Shown here piece by piece: positions 20,401 through 32,310 of a DNA stretch of 64,000 bases (position 1 is its first letter; each line of letters begins with the position of its first letter). Position numbers and translations under genes: made by a program. This DNA comes from Diphasiastrum complanatum (taxonomy: Eukaryota > Streptophyta > Lycopodiopsida > Lycopodiales > Lycopodiaceae): positions 29,189,192 to 29,253,191 of the forward strand of contig CM055097.1 of NCBI GenBank assembly GCA_029204225.1, written 5' to 3'. Below the pieces are notes generated by a model. The model made no database searches, had not been told where the DNA came from, and saw only the letters and a program-made list of their open reading frames with translations.

Positions 20401-23400
20401 ATTTGGGTACCTTGTAGGGTGTTCTTTTTTCTTGCATGTTATGGAGGCCGTAGGCAACTGTTTTAAGCAATCTCAGTTGCTAAGATTGTCTGCATTGGTT
20501 CCAACTACGTTGCCCTGAAGCTATTTTGCATAGGTTTGAGGTGGTAAGAGAGTTGTAAGCTGATTTCTAGTTGCCTCTATTGCTCAAGTCACATTTGTTG
20601 GGGCTCTCATTACTTAATGGCAGGACACAATGCATTGCTTTGTGCCAAGTGATCATTGACGAGCAATCTTTCCATTTTATATGTATAGATGCTTAGAGGA
20701 AAGATGCAGTTTCAAGAAGGAGCTAATTCTTAAGATAGAGCAAAGTTATTAGGTGAAAATAGCAAATATAGTTGAAGAGGGAGTGTGAAAATTTGTCAGC
20801 ATTGTCACCAACAAGGCATTGAGTTGTGAGGGCATGGAGGCTGCCTATGATTGACTTCCCTAGCATTGTATAGATTCCATGTGCTGCGCATTGTAGCCAA
20901 CATCTAGTGCAAGCAACAAAATTGCAGTAGCTTCTGACTGGGTAGTACAAGTTGTCATGTGATTTGCAACATGAACTATGATGCAAATTGTTTTGCCTTG
21001 CTCATGCGGGAGATTGGTAGCTTTCCATGAGCGTCATGCATCAAGTCGACAACTATGTCAATTGATCCCTTCATCAGTTGGAAGCATCCTACTTTGGCCA
21101 TGTTTTGTACTTACAATAATCTTTGTTTTAACTTCGTTGCACTCAAGCAAATCCTTGTAGTGTGAGCTGAGTTGTTCGGTGTTTCATTATTAAGCAGTCT
21201 TAACCTCCAACTAGTTCGAATCAGTACCGGTTTGAATCGGCCAGATTCAAACCCAAAAAAAAGGACAGCCAAAAAAGCATTAATTTCCTCTAACAGATAC
21301 TCACTTGATGTTTATCTTGAATGGTGTTGTAGTTGGCATAGTTACAGATCTTGAGGCATTAAAAACGGTAAAGCTCTCTAATGCAGGTGAACTATCCTAT
21401 TGTCCAAGGGCCTACTCATAGGTGTTTGATGGTGTATTTAGTTGTCATAGATTTGACTATTGATGTGTCCTTGCTATTGGCTACCAACTACCATGTTTGA
21501 AGTTTCGAACCAATTTTGAAAAGCTCTTTAATTTTCTTTAGTTATAAGTTCTATTATCGTGCATTGAAGCCCCTAATTTGATTCTAATGTTCGAACACTA
21601 GGTGTCTTGTTATCACTAATCAAGCACCTACTAATATGTTTCAAAACAATTTGAAGATTCGAACAAGATTTTACAGTATCATATTTGAAGCGCTACCATT
21701 CAAGAATGCTATTTCCTTCAAAACTCATTGTGATGTGACTATGTGTAGTTGCGACATTTGTAGTCATGTTAAGAAAACAAACCATGAGGATTCAAACGTG
21801 ATTCAAAAGGTGAAATCTAATCAACCAATGAAACATTAAACTAGACAAACATAATAGTATACTACAAACCTAAACAAGCAGTACTTATATGCCTTGATAC
21901 AAAATGATTCACAAAACCTAAACTTATCATTTTATGGAAACCTGGCAATTGTTGCATAGTGTTGGCTACAAAAACGAAATTGTCAATGGATCTTTGAATG
22001 AATGTCCCTTGAATCTTGCAACAGTTTTTTACTTTTCTACTTTGAATTTAAGTCATTGTATACAATCAGATTTAAACATGGGGAGATCTATTGAACACAT
22101 GGAATCTTTACAAGTTTACACTAAAAGATCTTTGCGATCAATTTCGGAGCTGGACTTGATCGTAATGAATGTTTGTTGCACTATACAGAAGGACTTCATA
22201 AACACATTATAAATGTTCTTGAAGCCGATCTTGAATATTAGTGCTAATAGATCTTAAGCGAACACTCTAAATAATGGATCGTGTATTTGTACTGTGCAAA
22301 AACCATTTGTTCATGCCAATAATTCTAGCAAGCCATGGAAAGACACCAATGTGGTCCAACGGTTGTGGACTCTCAACAATTTCTTTTGGTATAGGAACAC
22401 ATATGAGCATGGCAAGGTTTTGTTTGACAAGTGCTGTTTTATTGGTAGTGTCCAATTTTTTTGAGAAAATGGTTTTGAGACTTTCATTATGATGTGGGTA
22501 TGGTTATAGCGAGCTTCATACTAGATTTCTTAGTCACTAATCTCAAGAGATGCTCTTTGAAACAAACAACCACTGTTGTAGCCTAAAATCAAAAATTCTT
22601 ACAGTTAGTTCCAAGGTTTGAATTTGGGGACGTATTCTCAGTGAAATCTTATACGTATGGACTCCAACCTCAGATCAAAAGGGAAGCTTCTTTACAGCTA
22701 GATTAACAATTACAAACAATAATGCAATATGTATTCAATTGGAAGGCAAGGGAGAAAGGAGCAACATTGGAGGCAAAGGAGAGAAGAAATGAGCTGAAGA
22801 AACAAACAATGAGCATCATTGGAAGCAAAGGAAAGAGAAGAGAAGAGAGTGCAGCATTGGAAGTAAAAGAAAGGGTAAAGAATGAAGAAGAAAGAAGGAA
22901 ACGAGAACAGGCAAAGGAAAGATAACAAAAGAAACGGGATGAGCAGATACGAACATTAATGAGTCAACTGTGGAAAAAGGTGAAATCAAAAAGTGCATTC
23001 AGCCTTGATTGCTTGGCATTGCGAGACGAGCACAGAAAGCAAGCTAGAAAGGACGCGCAAAACTGAACCGTGACAGTCTTGAAGTTTAGCATCAAAAGCT
23101 AAAGCAAAGGCAGACTAGGCTGAAGAAGCCCAAGTGTAGGAGTGGTGAACATCATGAGGATAAAAGCTTGGAGGTCGTGAAAAGAGTAGTCGTGAACCAT
23201 CTGACAGTCATAGAAGAAGACAGAAAGAAGTGCTGATTTTCAAAAGGTACATCGTAAAGCAATCACATGAACTAGTGCCTGAAAGGCATCGATACATACC
23301 TGACAGGGTGGGAATGCATTCACAAAGGCTACTGAAATTACATGTGAAGGAGGAAGCAATATCATGAGAGAATATTCTAGGAAATTTCAACCTGAAAAGT

Positions 23401-24291
23401 AAGGGTTTGCAGCTGGGTGGGACAACCTTGTGCTAAGGCTAAAGTCCTACATTGAAAGGATCAACCCCTTATCTGAAGGAATCAACATAAAAAGTAAAAA
23501 AATGGCCCCAATACCTGAAAGTGTGGCCCAAAATTTTCAGAGCTAACCCTTTATTGAATCAAGACAAGTAGAGAGGGACAGCCCCTAACCGAGGATGTCT
23601 CTAAAAGTAAAAGAAAAAGAGCTTCCCATAGTGTAAAAAAAGTTAGAAACGTAGAAAATTGACAAAGATTAGACACTAGAATCTTGTCTCACAAATTTCC
23701 AAACTATACGACGTTTAAAATATCTTATTCAATAGATTAAAAATATTAGGCATAGTTCAAACGACAACCAAATTCCTCTCCTACAATCACGAGCCATTAA
23801 ATACTCTTTCATCAATGAACACGGGAGTCAAAATGAATGCTTCTATGTTACCATAAAACAGCATACTCAACCGTAAAATTTTCTTAATCTGAAAACTTCA
23901 AAGTCAAAACTTTAATGGTGACGCTTGGTTCTTTGTACTTGCAATCCGTCAAGAAACAAGACCCAAAGTGATAAGGGTGAACAGCTCCATGTGATTTAAT
24001 AAGTCGGCAAGAAAGAAATTTCACCTAATTAATATGTTGGTATACAAACCGAGGCCACAAGTACAATAGATCACTAGCATGCCTGCCATTCAAGTTTGCA
24101 AGATCACTAGCATCCACCATTGGGACCACACATTGTGGCTTTCTTATTGAAGTCTAACTTCCAAAACATGTAGGTCAAAAAACTATGAAAATAATTCAAA
24201 TCAATCAAGACAGAGTATTATCAATAGAAACTTCCACATTTTGTATAGCTTAATGTCACATCAAAAACAGAAACAAAGTCAAATAAATGAC
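20401..24291. other. No recognised gene or element; inferred to lie in a Midasin intron
   Basis: AT-rich sequence with only short unconvincing frames. A Lys/Glu-rich stretch at 22722-22925 (then more basic sequence to about 23065) could be a coiled-coil remnant. A near-perfect inverted repeat, GGTTTGAATC / GATTCAAACC with a 5-nt spacer, lies at about 21232-21256. Since Midasin exons end at 24292 before AAA5, this is probably intron. I looked for the AAA5 Walker A and saw none. Confidence 0.5.
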
Positions 24292-24412
24292 CTTTATCAA
24301 TGTAAAATGGGTGAATTCCGAATCTTCCAAGTGAAGAGTCTAGTTGGATCTGAGGCGGGCAATAATTGCCATCTTCACTCCAAATGGCACCCTTGTTATC
24401 TACCTCTTCAAC
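24292..24412 (-). CDS. MDN1: MDN1 exon just before AAA5
   Basis: Acceptor GATCTAG, donor AAAG|GTCATT. GAIWSEDGNYCPPQIQLDSS, then LGRFGIHPFYIDK; the GIxPFYI motif marks the entry to AAA5 in Midasins. No further exon is seen down to base 1, so the next intron either exceeds 24 kb or I missed small exons. Confidence 0.85.
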
Positions 24413-27400
24413 CTAGATCCTCAAAAGCCAGAAAGAAAAATCAATAAGTACCAATCTTAAGTCAAGGTTCAAAATTACAAGACAATTCTAGTAGAAATGT
24501 TTTATTCCATGCGTCTTTATCTCCATGCACACCACACATGCATAGATTTCTTTATGAAGGGAAAATGTCACTCCTCTAGAGGAGATAGAGAAAATTGAAA
24601 TATTTTTTAAGCAATAAAGAAACAACATTAACATAGATACATCAAACAACACTCCCATGTGTCAAATAGAAACTAGACAAAAGCCTTCTACACACTAAAC
24701 ATTCTAAGACTTCCTTGGTAGCACAATGTGTTTGCAACAAAAAGACGAGGTCATTACTACTGGTAATGCTTGTAAAAGTTGTTGGACACATTCATTCTTT
24801 CTCTTCTGACCTCCTGAAGCTGACAACCCTGTCCCTGTATCAAGAAAAACCATGTCACACGAGTCACAATCAAAAGACTTACAGAAACAATTACCCCAAA
24901 CAACCAAATTGCATCGATCCTACATCAACCACTTAGCTATGTGACTAACTTAATTTGATGCATTTGAGCAGAAATTTGAAAAACTGTAACTTGGAGCATA
25001 TACTTAAAAAAACCCTTTTATGTTACAAATTCTAATAACATTGTCCCAAAACACCATACTGTCATACAATACGTCACCTATCTATGACAAATTTGATGCA
25101 ATTTAAAAGTTTATGGATTACCAAAAGAGAACAATGTCAATCATTGCAAATTTCAACATGTACAGCAAAGTACTCAAGGGTTAGAGATTAGAATTACTAG
25201 ATACACTTGGAGAAGTACGGTAACATGGGAAATGACCTAAAAAGAACAACTATAATATCCCAACTTGAATGAATTACATTTACAAACTGTCATCTGCATG
25301 AGAAGCACACCCTATATTAGGACGCAAGTATATGTAAACAGTTCCTAGAAAGAGAACAAACAAATTACAAAAAGATGGAGTCCCTGCAACTAGTAAAGAC
25401 TAGAAATTCAAAAGTCAAATATTTAAGAGATGTAAGTAGTGGTAGAAGTTCCCCATTGTAGGAGAATAATGATTCCATATTTTCAAAAAAAGGCACAAAA
25501 GGACCATGTCCGAGGTGAAGAAAGTGAAAGTGGTCGGCCGGGGAGAGATGGAGATGGGTGTGTCTGTGGGTGCAGTATATAAAGTAGTGGCATATGTAGT
25601 CTAGGTATGAAGGTCGGTGAGGGGAGGTGGGGTACGGGCAAGGAATTCCCTCCAGAAGGCACCAGTGGAGGAACTGCAAAGGGAATCGACTAAGCTTTTC
25701 CCTTTTTGGGTTTCATACACTCGTTTCTTCCGACGAAGGGCAAAATGGAAAGATCAACGAGCTGCAGGAAGGAGATGTGTGTCATGAGATCTAGCTTGGG
25801 TGACTTGGAGATGATGAGAACGACACTCGGCGTCAAAAACTAGGGAGGTCGGATAGGGTGTGGCGAAGTGGGTGGACGTCGATGTGGTTTAGAGGGGAAG
25901 GAAAGGATGCAGCAGTATGGAGTGAAGTGGTAAGGAAGCTAGCTTGAGTTTCCAATGGTGTGTGGTGTGGAACATGACAAAAAAATGAGCTGAAGGCCTC
26001 CTGGTATGTCGGGATGTGGGAGCGATCATAAGTGTATTTGGGTGCTCGAGGAATAAGTGGAGTAATGGGTGGACGGGAAATCGGGATGGATCCGGATAGG
26101 AAGGAGTGATCAGAGAGGGTAGTCGGAAGAATGTGGAAATCAGACATAAGTGGGATAAAAGCTGGTGACCCCATGAGATAGTCGACAACATTGTTTCCTC
26201 CGCTGTGTGGGTGGCAAGTGAGAAGGACATACCCCCGATCTGTAAACCTGACAATGTCTACTGAGAGATCAGCATAAGGAGAACCTGATCCGTCCGCGAA
26301 GGAGGGGGACTTTGGAAGGAAGTAACTTGCTGCAATAAAGAGATCTCTATCCAAACCAATATCTCGTCCGGTGATATGAACCCACATGTATCGTGTCTAT
26401 GCGTCATGTCTAATAAACTCTATAACTGACTGTAGTGACTCTCGATAAAGACATGCAACTCCACCTGAACCCCCACAGCTCGTTGATCGGGCAAATGTGG
26501 GTAGTCCTCGCTCTGGGCTCTCGTGTGTATCCATAAAAAAAGGTATATCTCTGTCTGTGATGAAATCGGAAGATCTCCGGCCGTGGATGATGAGGGGTAT
26601 GTCGTGGATGATGAGTGTATGCCATGACAATTCCATACTCCGAGATGTAGGTGGTGCGGAAGGTGTGGGAGGGGTCCCGGGATGCGCCCATGCCAGGGTA
26701 CCCCAATTTCCTATAGGCTGTTTCCGGATGCAGTACCATCGAGGTACCGAACAACTCCATCTCGATAAATCACCCGTCTTCCGGTAGCTATGGCGGTTTG
26801 GAATGCTTGACGTCTTTCTTCAACTTGGATATAGGTAAGGTCATCATCCATGAAGATTTTGGTGCCTTTCAATTTGGCTCTTTGTCGCAAGGTTTCTTTA
26901 CGATACGTATGTGACATAAAGCGAAGGATCAAAGTAATGGTGTCCTTCTTAGTGCGCCATGCTGTATCCAAACCACTTGCATTATGTCCTAGGGTAGTAC
27001 ATAAAAATCTTTTTGCTTCTTCGATGGCGTTTTGGGTGTCAACGATGCCTCGTACCCTGATATGAAGAGCCTTGGAATCTCAAAGTTTTTCATCCATAAG
27101 AGTAGCAGAAATGAATGATGAGAAGGGGGCAGACTTACTTTTGCCATCGGCTGTCCACGGTGGGCTCGTACTTTTGTCCTTGGTGAGGATGGAAGCCCAT
27201 GATTTGGTGGAGTCTTTGTGTTGGCTCAGTTGCTATTCCAGATCTTGTAGCTTCGTCATTGTCTCTTTTTGCGGCTGGGAACCATGTTTGTTATCTATCT
27301 CTGTCCGAAGTTGTTGGTTCTCTGTACGTAGGTGGATGACTTCCAATTTCAAGCGTCTGCTGTCAGTTCTTTCAGTTGGTAGAGTAGTATCAGATAGTGT

Positions 27401-30400
27401 CAGATACTGCTGCTGCTGAAAAAAGACGTAATACGACCTGTATCAGGAGGCCGTCGCTGACGTCATCTAGGAGGGTGAAAATTGTGTACTCTCGTAACAA
27501 GGCGAGAAGTGTGAACTGCAGCATGACTATGAGTGATACACTGTCTCTGACATCGGTGAGGTGGTATGTCGTCGTCATCCTCGTCGGGCCGAGTCCGTCT
27601 CCTGGTGAAGAAAGACGTAATCTGAGCCTAAGAGCTAGGATGTGGCTGGTGAGCTGTCTGGTACATATCCTGGCGCAGCAAGACCATCTCTTGTAGCATA
27701 AGTACAACACAGCGAGAGTCCTCATATCCCATCAGTGCTCTAAGTGTAGTAGGCATGTCACGGAATAAACAATGATATCTCCCTCTAATCTCATAATATA
27801 TGGGGCATCTGAAGATGAAATGCTCCTCGGACTCTATCTCATGTAGGGGACACAATAGGCATAGTCTCTCCTCTCGTGGTGTACCCTGGAATCTGCCTGT
27901 CTCAATAGCCAACTGATGTGAGGAGATTCTGAACTATCCCAAAATGAAACAGAGACCGTGTGATAGTCCAGAAGACAAATAGTTAGGTAAAACTGGAAGA
28001 CCAGTGGCATCCTGCACTAGAAAGTGAGTCCGGTAGTAGTCAAGCTTAACCCCCAGCGGGGACGCCAGGTACGATCGAGATATGCTCTGTATAAAAAACG
28101 TCTAAAGTACTGGTGTGTACCCAAAGGGAGATCAGTGATAGTGATACCAAATGCTTCCATGAGGAAGTGTGATGCCTGAGAGAACGATGATAGCCGGTAT
28201 CCCTGAGTCTGAAGGTGATGAGAGGACCTGAGAGCAATCCGCGTATATCTCTGCTCGGTATCAGGAAGTGCCTGAGCTCACTGGATGTACGTGATAAGCT
28301 GGAAGGCAGCCTCAAACAAGGCTGAGGGGGTGACGATGGTGTCAAACAGTCTGCACTTACTCGGAGCATCTCAAATAGACTTACAGAAGCAGAATCTCTC
28401 CAACTGGACTAGGGAAGAGTGGCCCTTCCCAAGTCTAGAAGTAGCCGCCTGTCTCATACTGAAGGTAGGACCAGAGAAGAGCACGCCCAGGTAAGTGTAT
28501 AAAGAAACCACCTCTAGGGACTGTCCATCGAAGGTAACCTCCTGGCGCTGCATGAAGGCCCAAGAGGTATTGAAGACCATAACTTTGGTCTTCGAGAGGT
28601 TCACCCCTAAACCCCACTGAGTACAAAAAGTGTGTAAACAGTCCAACTGTCTCTGTAATCCCTCTCTGGTACGAGAGACCACATCATCCGCATAGAGAAG
28701 GATGGCAATCAAAACGTCTCCCAGCCCACAACCGTCCCCACCACAATGAGAGATAACCTGCTCTAGCTCGTCAATATATAATCCAAAGAGAACTGGTGAG
28801 AGAGAGCATCCTTGCTTAACCCCAATAGTGCTCCAGATCTACTCAGAAATGCCACTACCATGACGAAAGCAACCCAAACCCTCTCATAGAGAGCCATGAC
28901 AGCTACAAGAGTAATATTTGTAGAGAAACCTAGGTCTCGGAGTCTCTGGATAAGTAAAGAGCGTGGAACAGAATCAAAGGCTTTCATGAAGTCCACAAAA
29001 CAACAGTAAACCTTTTCTTTCCTGTGTCTAGCTTCCTCAATGATGGTGCGGAGTGTGAAAATGTGATCTGTAGTGGAATAATGAGCGCGGAACCCTGCCT
29101 AACCCAAAGCCTGTAATCTCCTAGACTCTGCTTCTGAGCTAACTGCAGACTGGAGGATGACGCCATATATCTTCGCGAGGACATGTCCAATCATAATTGT
29201 ACGGTAATTACCAGGTACCATGGGGTCACCGTTTTTATGGATAAGATGTATGATGTTGGTGCACCAAGAGGATGGGAAGCCCTCAACAACAGCATGGCTA
29301 AGGAGAGTGGATAATGTAGGGGCAAGGGTATCGGGGGCGTGAATCAATAGCTCAGACTCAAGATCTTCAATGTCTCTGGTGCGGTGGGTTTTCAGCTTTT
29401 TGATTGCTGCCCGAACCAAGTCAGGGGTGAAGAAGGTGAAGTCTGAAGGTCTAGGAGAGATGGAGATGGGCGTATCAGTGGGTATAGTGTAAAGCTGGGT
29501 AGCATAGTCAGTCCAAATATGTAAATCGACTAGAAGAGGGGGAGGGGCACGAGGGATAAACTCACGCCAAAAGGCACCAGAGGAGGAGCTGTGAAGGAGG
29601 TTCACAAGACGATTTCCTTCGGAGTCGTCATAGGCACGTTTTTTGCGACGGAGTGTGCGGTTGTACAATTGCCGTGAAAAGCGGAGAAGATCGCGAGCGT
29701 GGAAACGAGCATATGTACAGAGTGGTGAAGGGATCGGCATTCCGCATCATACCACGGTGGGTGGAAAGGTCGTGATGATCGAGGATGGACTAGTTTGTGT
29801 TTATGAGGTTTAGAGGGAAAAGCCAAAGTAGCCACAGAGTGGAGATAGGTGGTGAGGAAGGCGGCTTGTGACTCCAGTGATTCACTATGTGGAAAAGAGT
29901 GAAGTAAGGAGGTGAGGGATTCCTGGTAGAGTGGGATAGAGAGGGGATGGAAGGTGTATTTGGGTGCACGGGGAAGGGTGGTGGACTAGTGTTGAAGTTG
30001 TGGTGGTGGGAGGTGGCCAGTAGCGAAGGATAGGAACGAATGATCAGAGAGGGTGGTATGGGAGATACGGAAGCTGTGAATGAGAGGAATGGATGACGGT
30101 GACCCAATGAGGTAATCAACCACACTATGACCACCACTGTGAGGGTGACACGTATAGCTGCCAGAGTTAGGCCAGTGAGGTAGGCCATTATAAATGGCTA
30201 ACTCATGTGCCTCACCAAACTGCAACAGGTACTCACCATATGAAGTAATAGGTCCCGGTCCATCATCGGAGATCCTGGTGATCCCCAAGCTGTCACTATC
30301 CAGGGCATGAACTCACAGCTGATCTGTAGCATCATGGAACTCTGTCTGTCGTGAAGCTGTCCGGGCATTAAAATCCCCAGTGAGGAAAATATGCCCCTGC

Positions 30401-32257
30401 TCTGCAAATCTGATGATATCCACCGAAAGGTTCAAGTAAGGTGAGCCAACATCCTCAGCAAAGGAGGAGGACTCTGGAGGAAAATAGCAGGCAGCAATGA
30501 AGACGTCCCTGTCCAAACCAAGCGCTCGTCCTATGATACGAAGCCAAATATACCGTGCATGCTCATCATGCCTGACGAACTCAAACATCTGATGAAGGGA
30601 CTCTCTGTAGAGACAAGCCACTCCTCCCAAACCACGGCCACTGGCTCATCTAGTCTCAGATCTGTATACTGAATCCCATCTGTATCCCGGGAAGACGGGT
30701 AAACCGCGCACCTGGCTCTCGTGAGTCTCCATAAAAAACAATAGGTCTCGTCCAGTGATAAAGTCAATCAGATCACCTGCTGTAGAGGATGAGTGGATGC
30801 CATCACAATTCCATACCCCAATCTGAAGATGGTATGGATGGGGCCCCGGGATGCTCCCACCAATCCCGGGGGCCCCGAATTCCTAGCTCTGGGAACGGCT
30901 AGGGGTGCCAGCAACAAATCGTATCTAACCATCTCGATATATGACTCGTCTACCAGTCTCTCAAGACGCCTGGAAGGCTTTTCACCTCTCCTCAACCTGG
31001 ATGTAGGTAAGATCGTCATCCATAAATATGGCAGTGCCACGTAACTAGGCTCTAAAGCGTAAGGCCTCTTTGCGGCTGTCTAGTGATGTGAAGCGGATGA
31101 TCAGTGTAGCTGCATCCCTGGTGGTCCTCCAAGCTGTATCTAGCCCATCTGTCACATGTCCTAGAGTGGTCTCGAGAAATCTCGTAGCTTCATCCTGGCA
31201 TCCTGTGTGTCCGGTATCCCACGAACCCTGATGTTATGAGCTTTTTGCTCCCTTGACCGCTCTTCCGAAATGGTGGCTGAGATAACTGAGGAAATGGGAG
31301 CGCTAGGTTTGGTGCCTTTCTTCAAGACTGCTGCCCATGAATCTTTATGTTGTTCAATTTTGTGTTCGAGCTCCCATATCATGGTGGTGTGCGTTTCCGA
31401 GGCTGCAACTTGCCTATCGTTGATCATGTGCTCCAGTGAGGCGACTTTAGACTGCAACAGGTTCTTTTACTAAGGAGACCACTACTTCTTTCAAAGGTGT
31501 AAGTTCTTGCTTCAAGAGCTGTAAATCTGCTCTCATTTGGTCAGCTTCCCAAGAGGAAAAGAGTTCAACTAATTTAGAGGGAGTGTAGGGAATGGGTGCG
31601 GTGGCAAGAGTTGTGGATTGGTGTGAGGACGGTGTGGAAGAGGAGGATGAAAGAGAAGCACCGTTCTTGGCAGCCGCAGCAAGGAGTACTGTTGAGGTGG
31701 CAGCAATGGCGTGGAGGGAGATGGGTGAGGTAGCGAGGGGGGTGGGTGAGGTAGCGAGGGGGGGGTGGGTGAGGTAGCGTGGAGGGAGATGGGTGAGATA
31801 GCGAGGGGGGGAAGTGAGGTAGCCGCGAGGGAGGGGGTGGGTGAGGTAGCAACGAGGGAGGGGGTGGGTGAGGTAGCAGCGAGGGAGGGGATGGGTAATG
31901 TAGCAGCGAGGGAGGGGATGGGTAATGTAGCAGCGAGAGGGATGGGGGATGTATCGAAGGGGGGTGGGTGAGGGGATGGGTGGGGTAGCGAGGGGGATGG
32001 GTGAGGTAGTGGGTAGTGTAGCAGCGAGGGAGGTGGTGGGTGAGGTAGCAAGGGGGGTGAGTGAGGTAGCGAGGGGAGGGGGTGAGGTAGAAGGGCGAGG
32101 GGGTAGGACGGTCCTACGGGCAGCACGGGGAGGGACCATCGTTGGCCAGAGAGAGGGCTGGTAGCGATGTCAGATTGCTGGAGAGAGAGGTCGGATCAGC
32201 GCTGGAGCAGCCATGTCAGATCGCTGGAGCAGCAGGCAGCCTTCGCTGGAGGAGCGC

Positions 32258-32310
<53 letters not shown>

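Larger units (their letters stand above)
27396..32260 (-). mobile_element. Nearly full-length LINE (copy K), decayed, 3' end missing
   Basis: Starts right after (CT)24 at 32308-32261 with a leader of CCAGCG-type words. ORF1 begins at 32139; ORF1 and ORF2 are separated by TAG and a hairpin at 30885-30840. The endonuclease (30767-29986) has METHES, GDFNART and SDHS. RT includes AILLYADDVV (about 28700). The C-terminal domain has lost the segment between IVTPSA and FEAAFQLI. The element ends near 27396 without 3' UTR or tail. Frameshifts and CGA-to-TGA stops are many. It lies in sense orientation in an MDN1 intron. Confidence 0.85.

Noticed and set aside
22722-22925. Lys/Glu-rich plus-strand frame as a gene
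   Set aside because: Low-complexity sequence in repeated GGAGGCAAAGG-like words, with no domain, promoter or splice context.
27072-27696. Plus-strand frames antisense to LINEs (also 42394-42672, 46337-46624, 46728-47314, 48549-48975)
   Set aside because: They mirror LINE coding sequence on the other strand and have no independent support.
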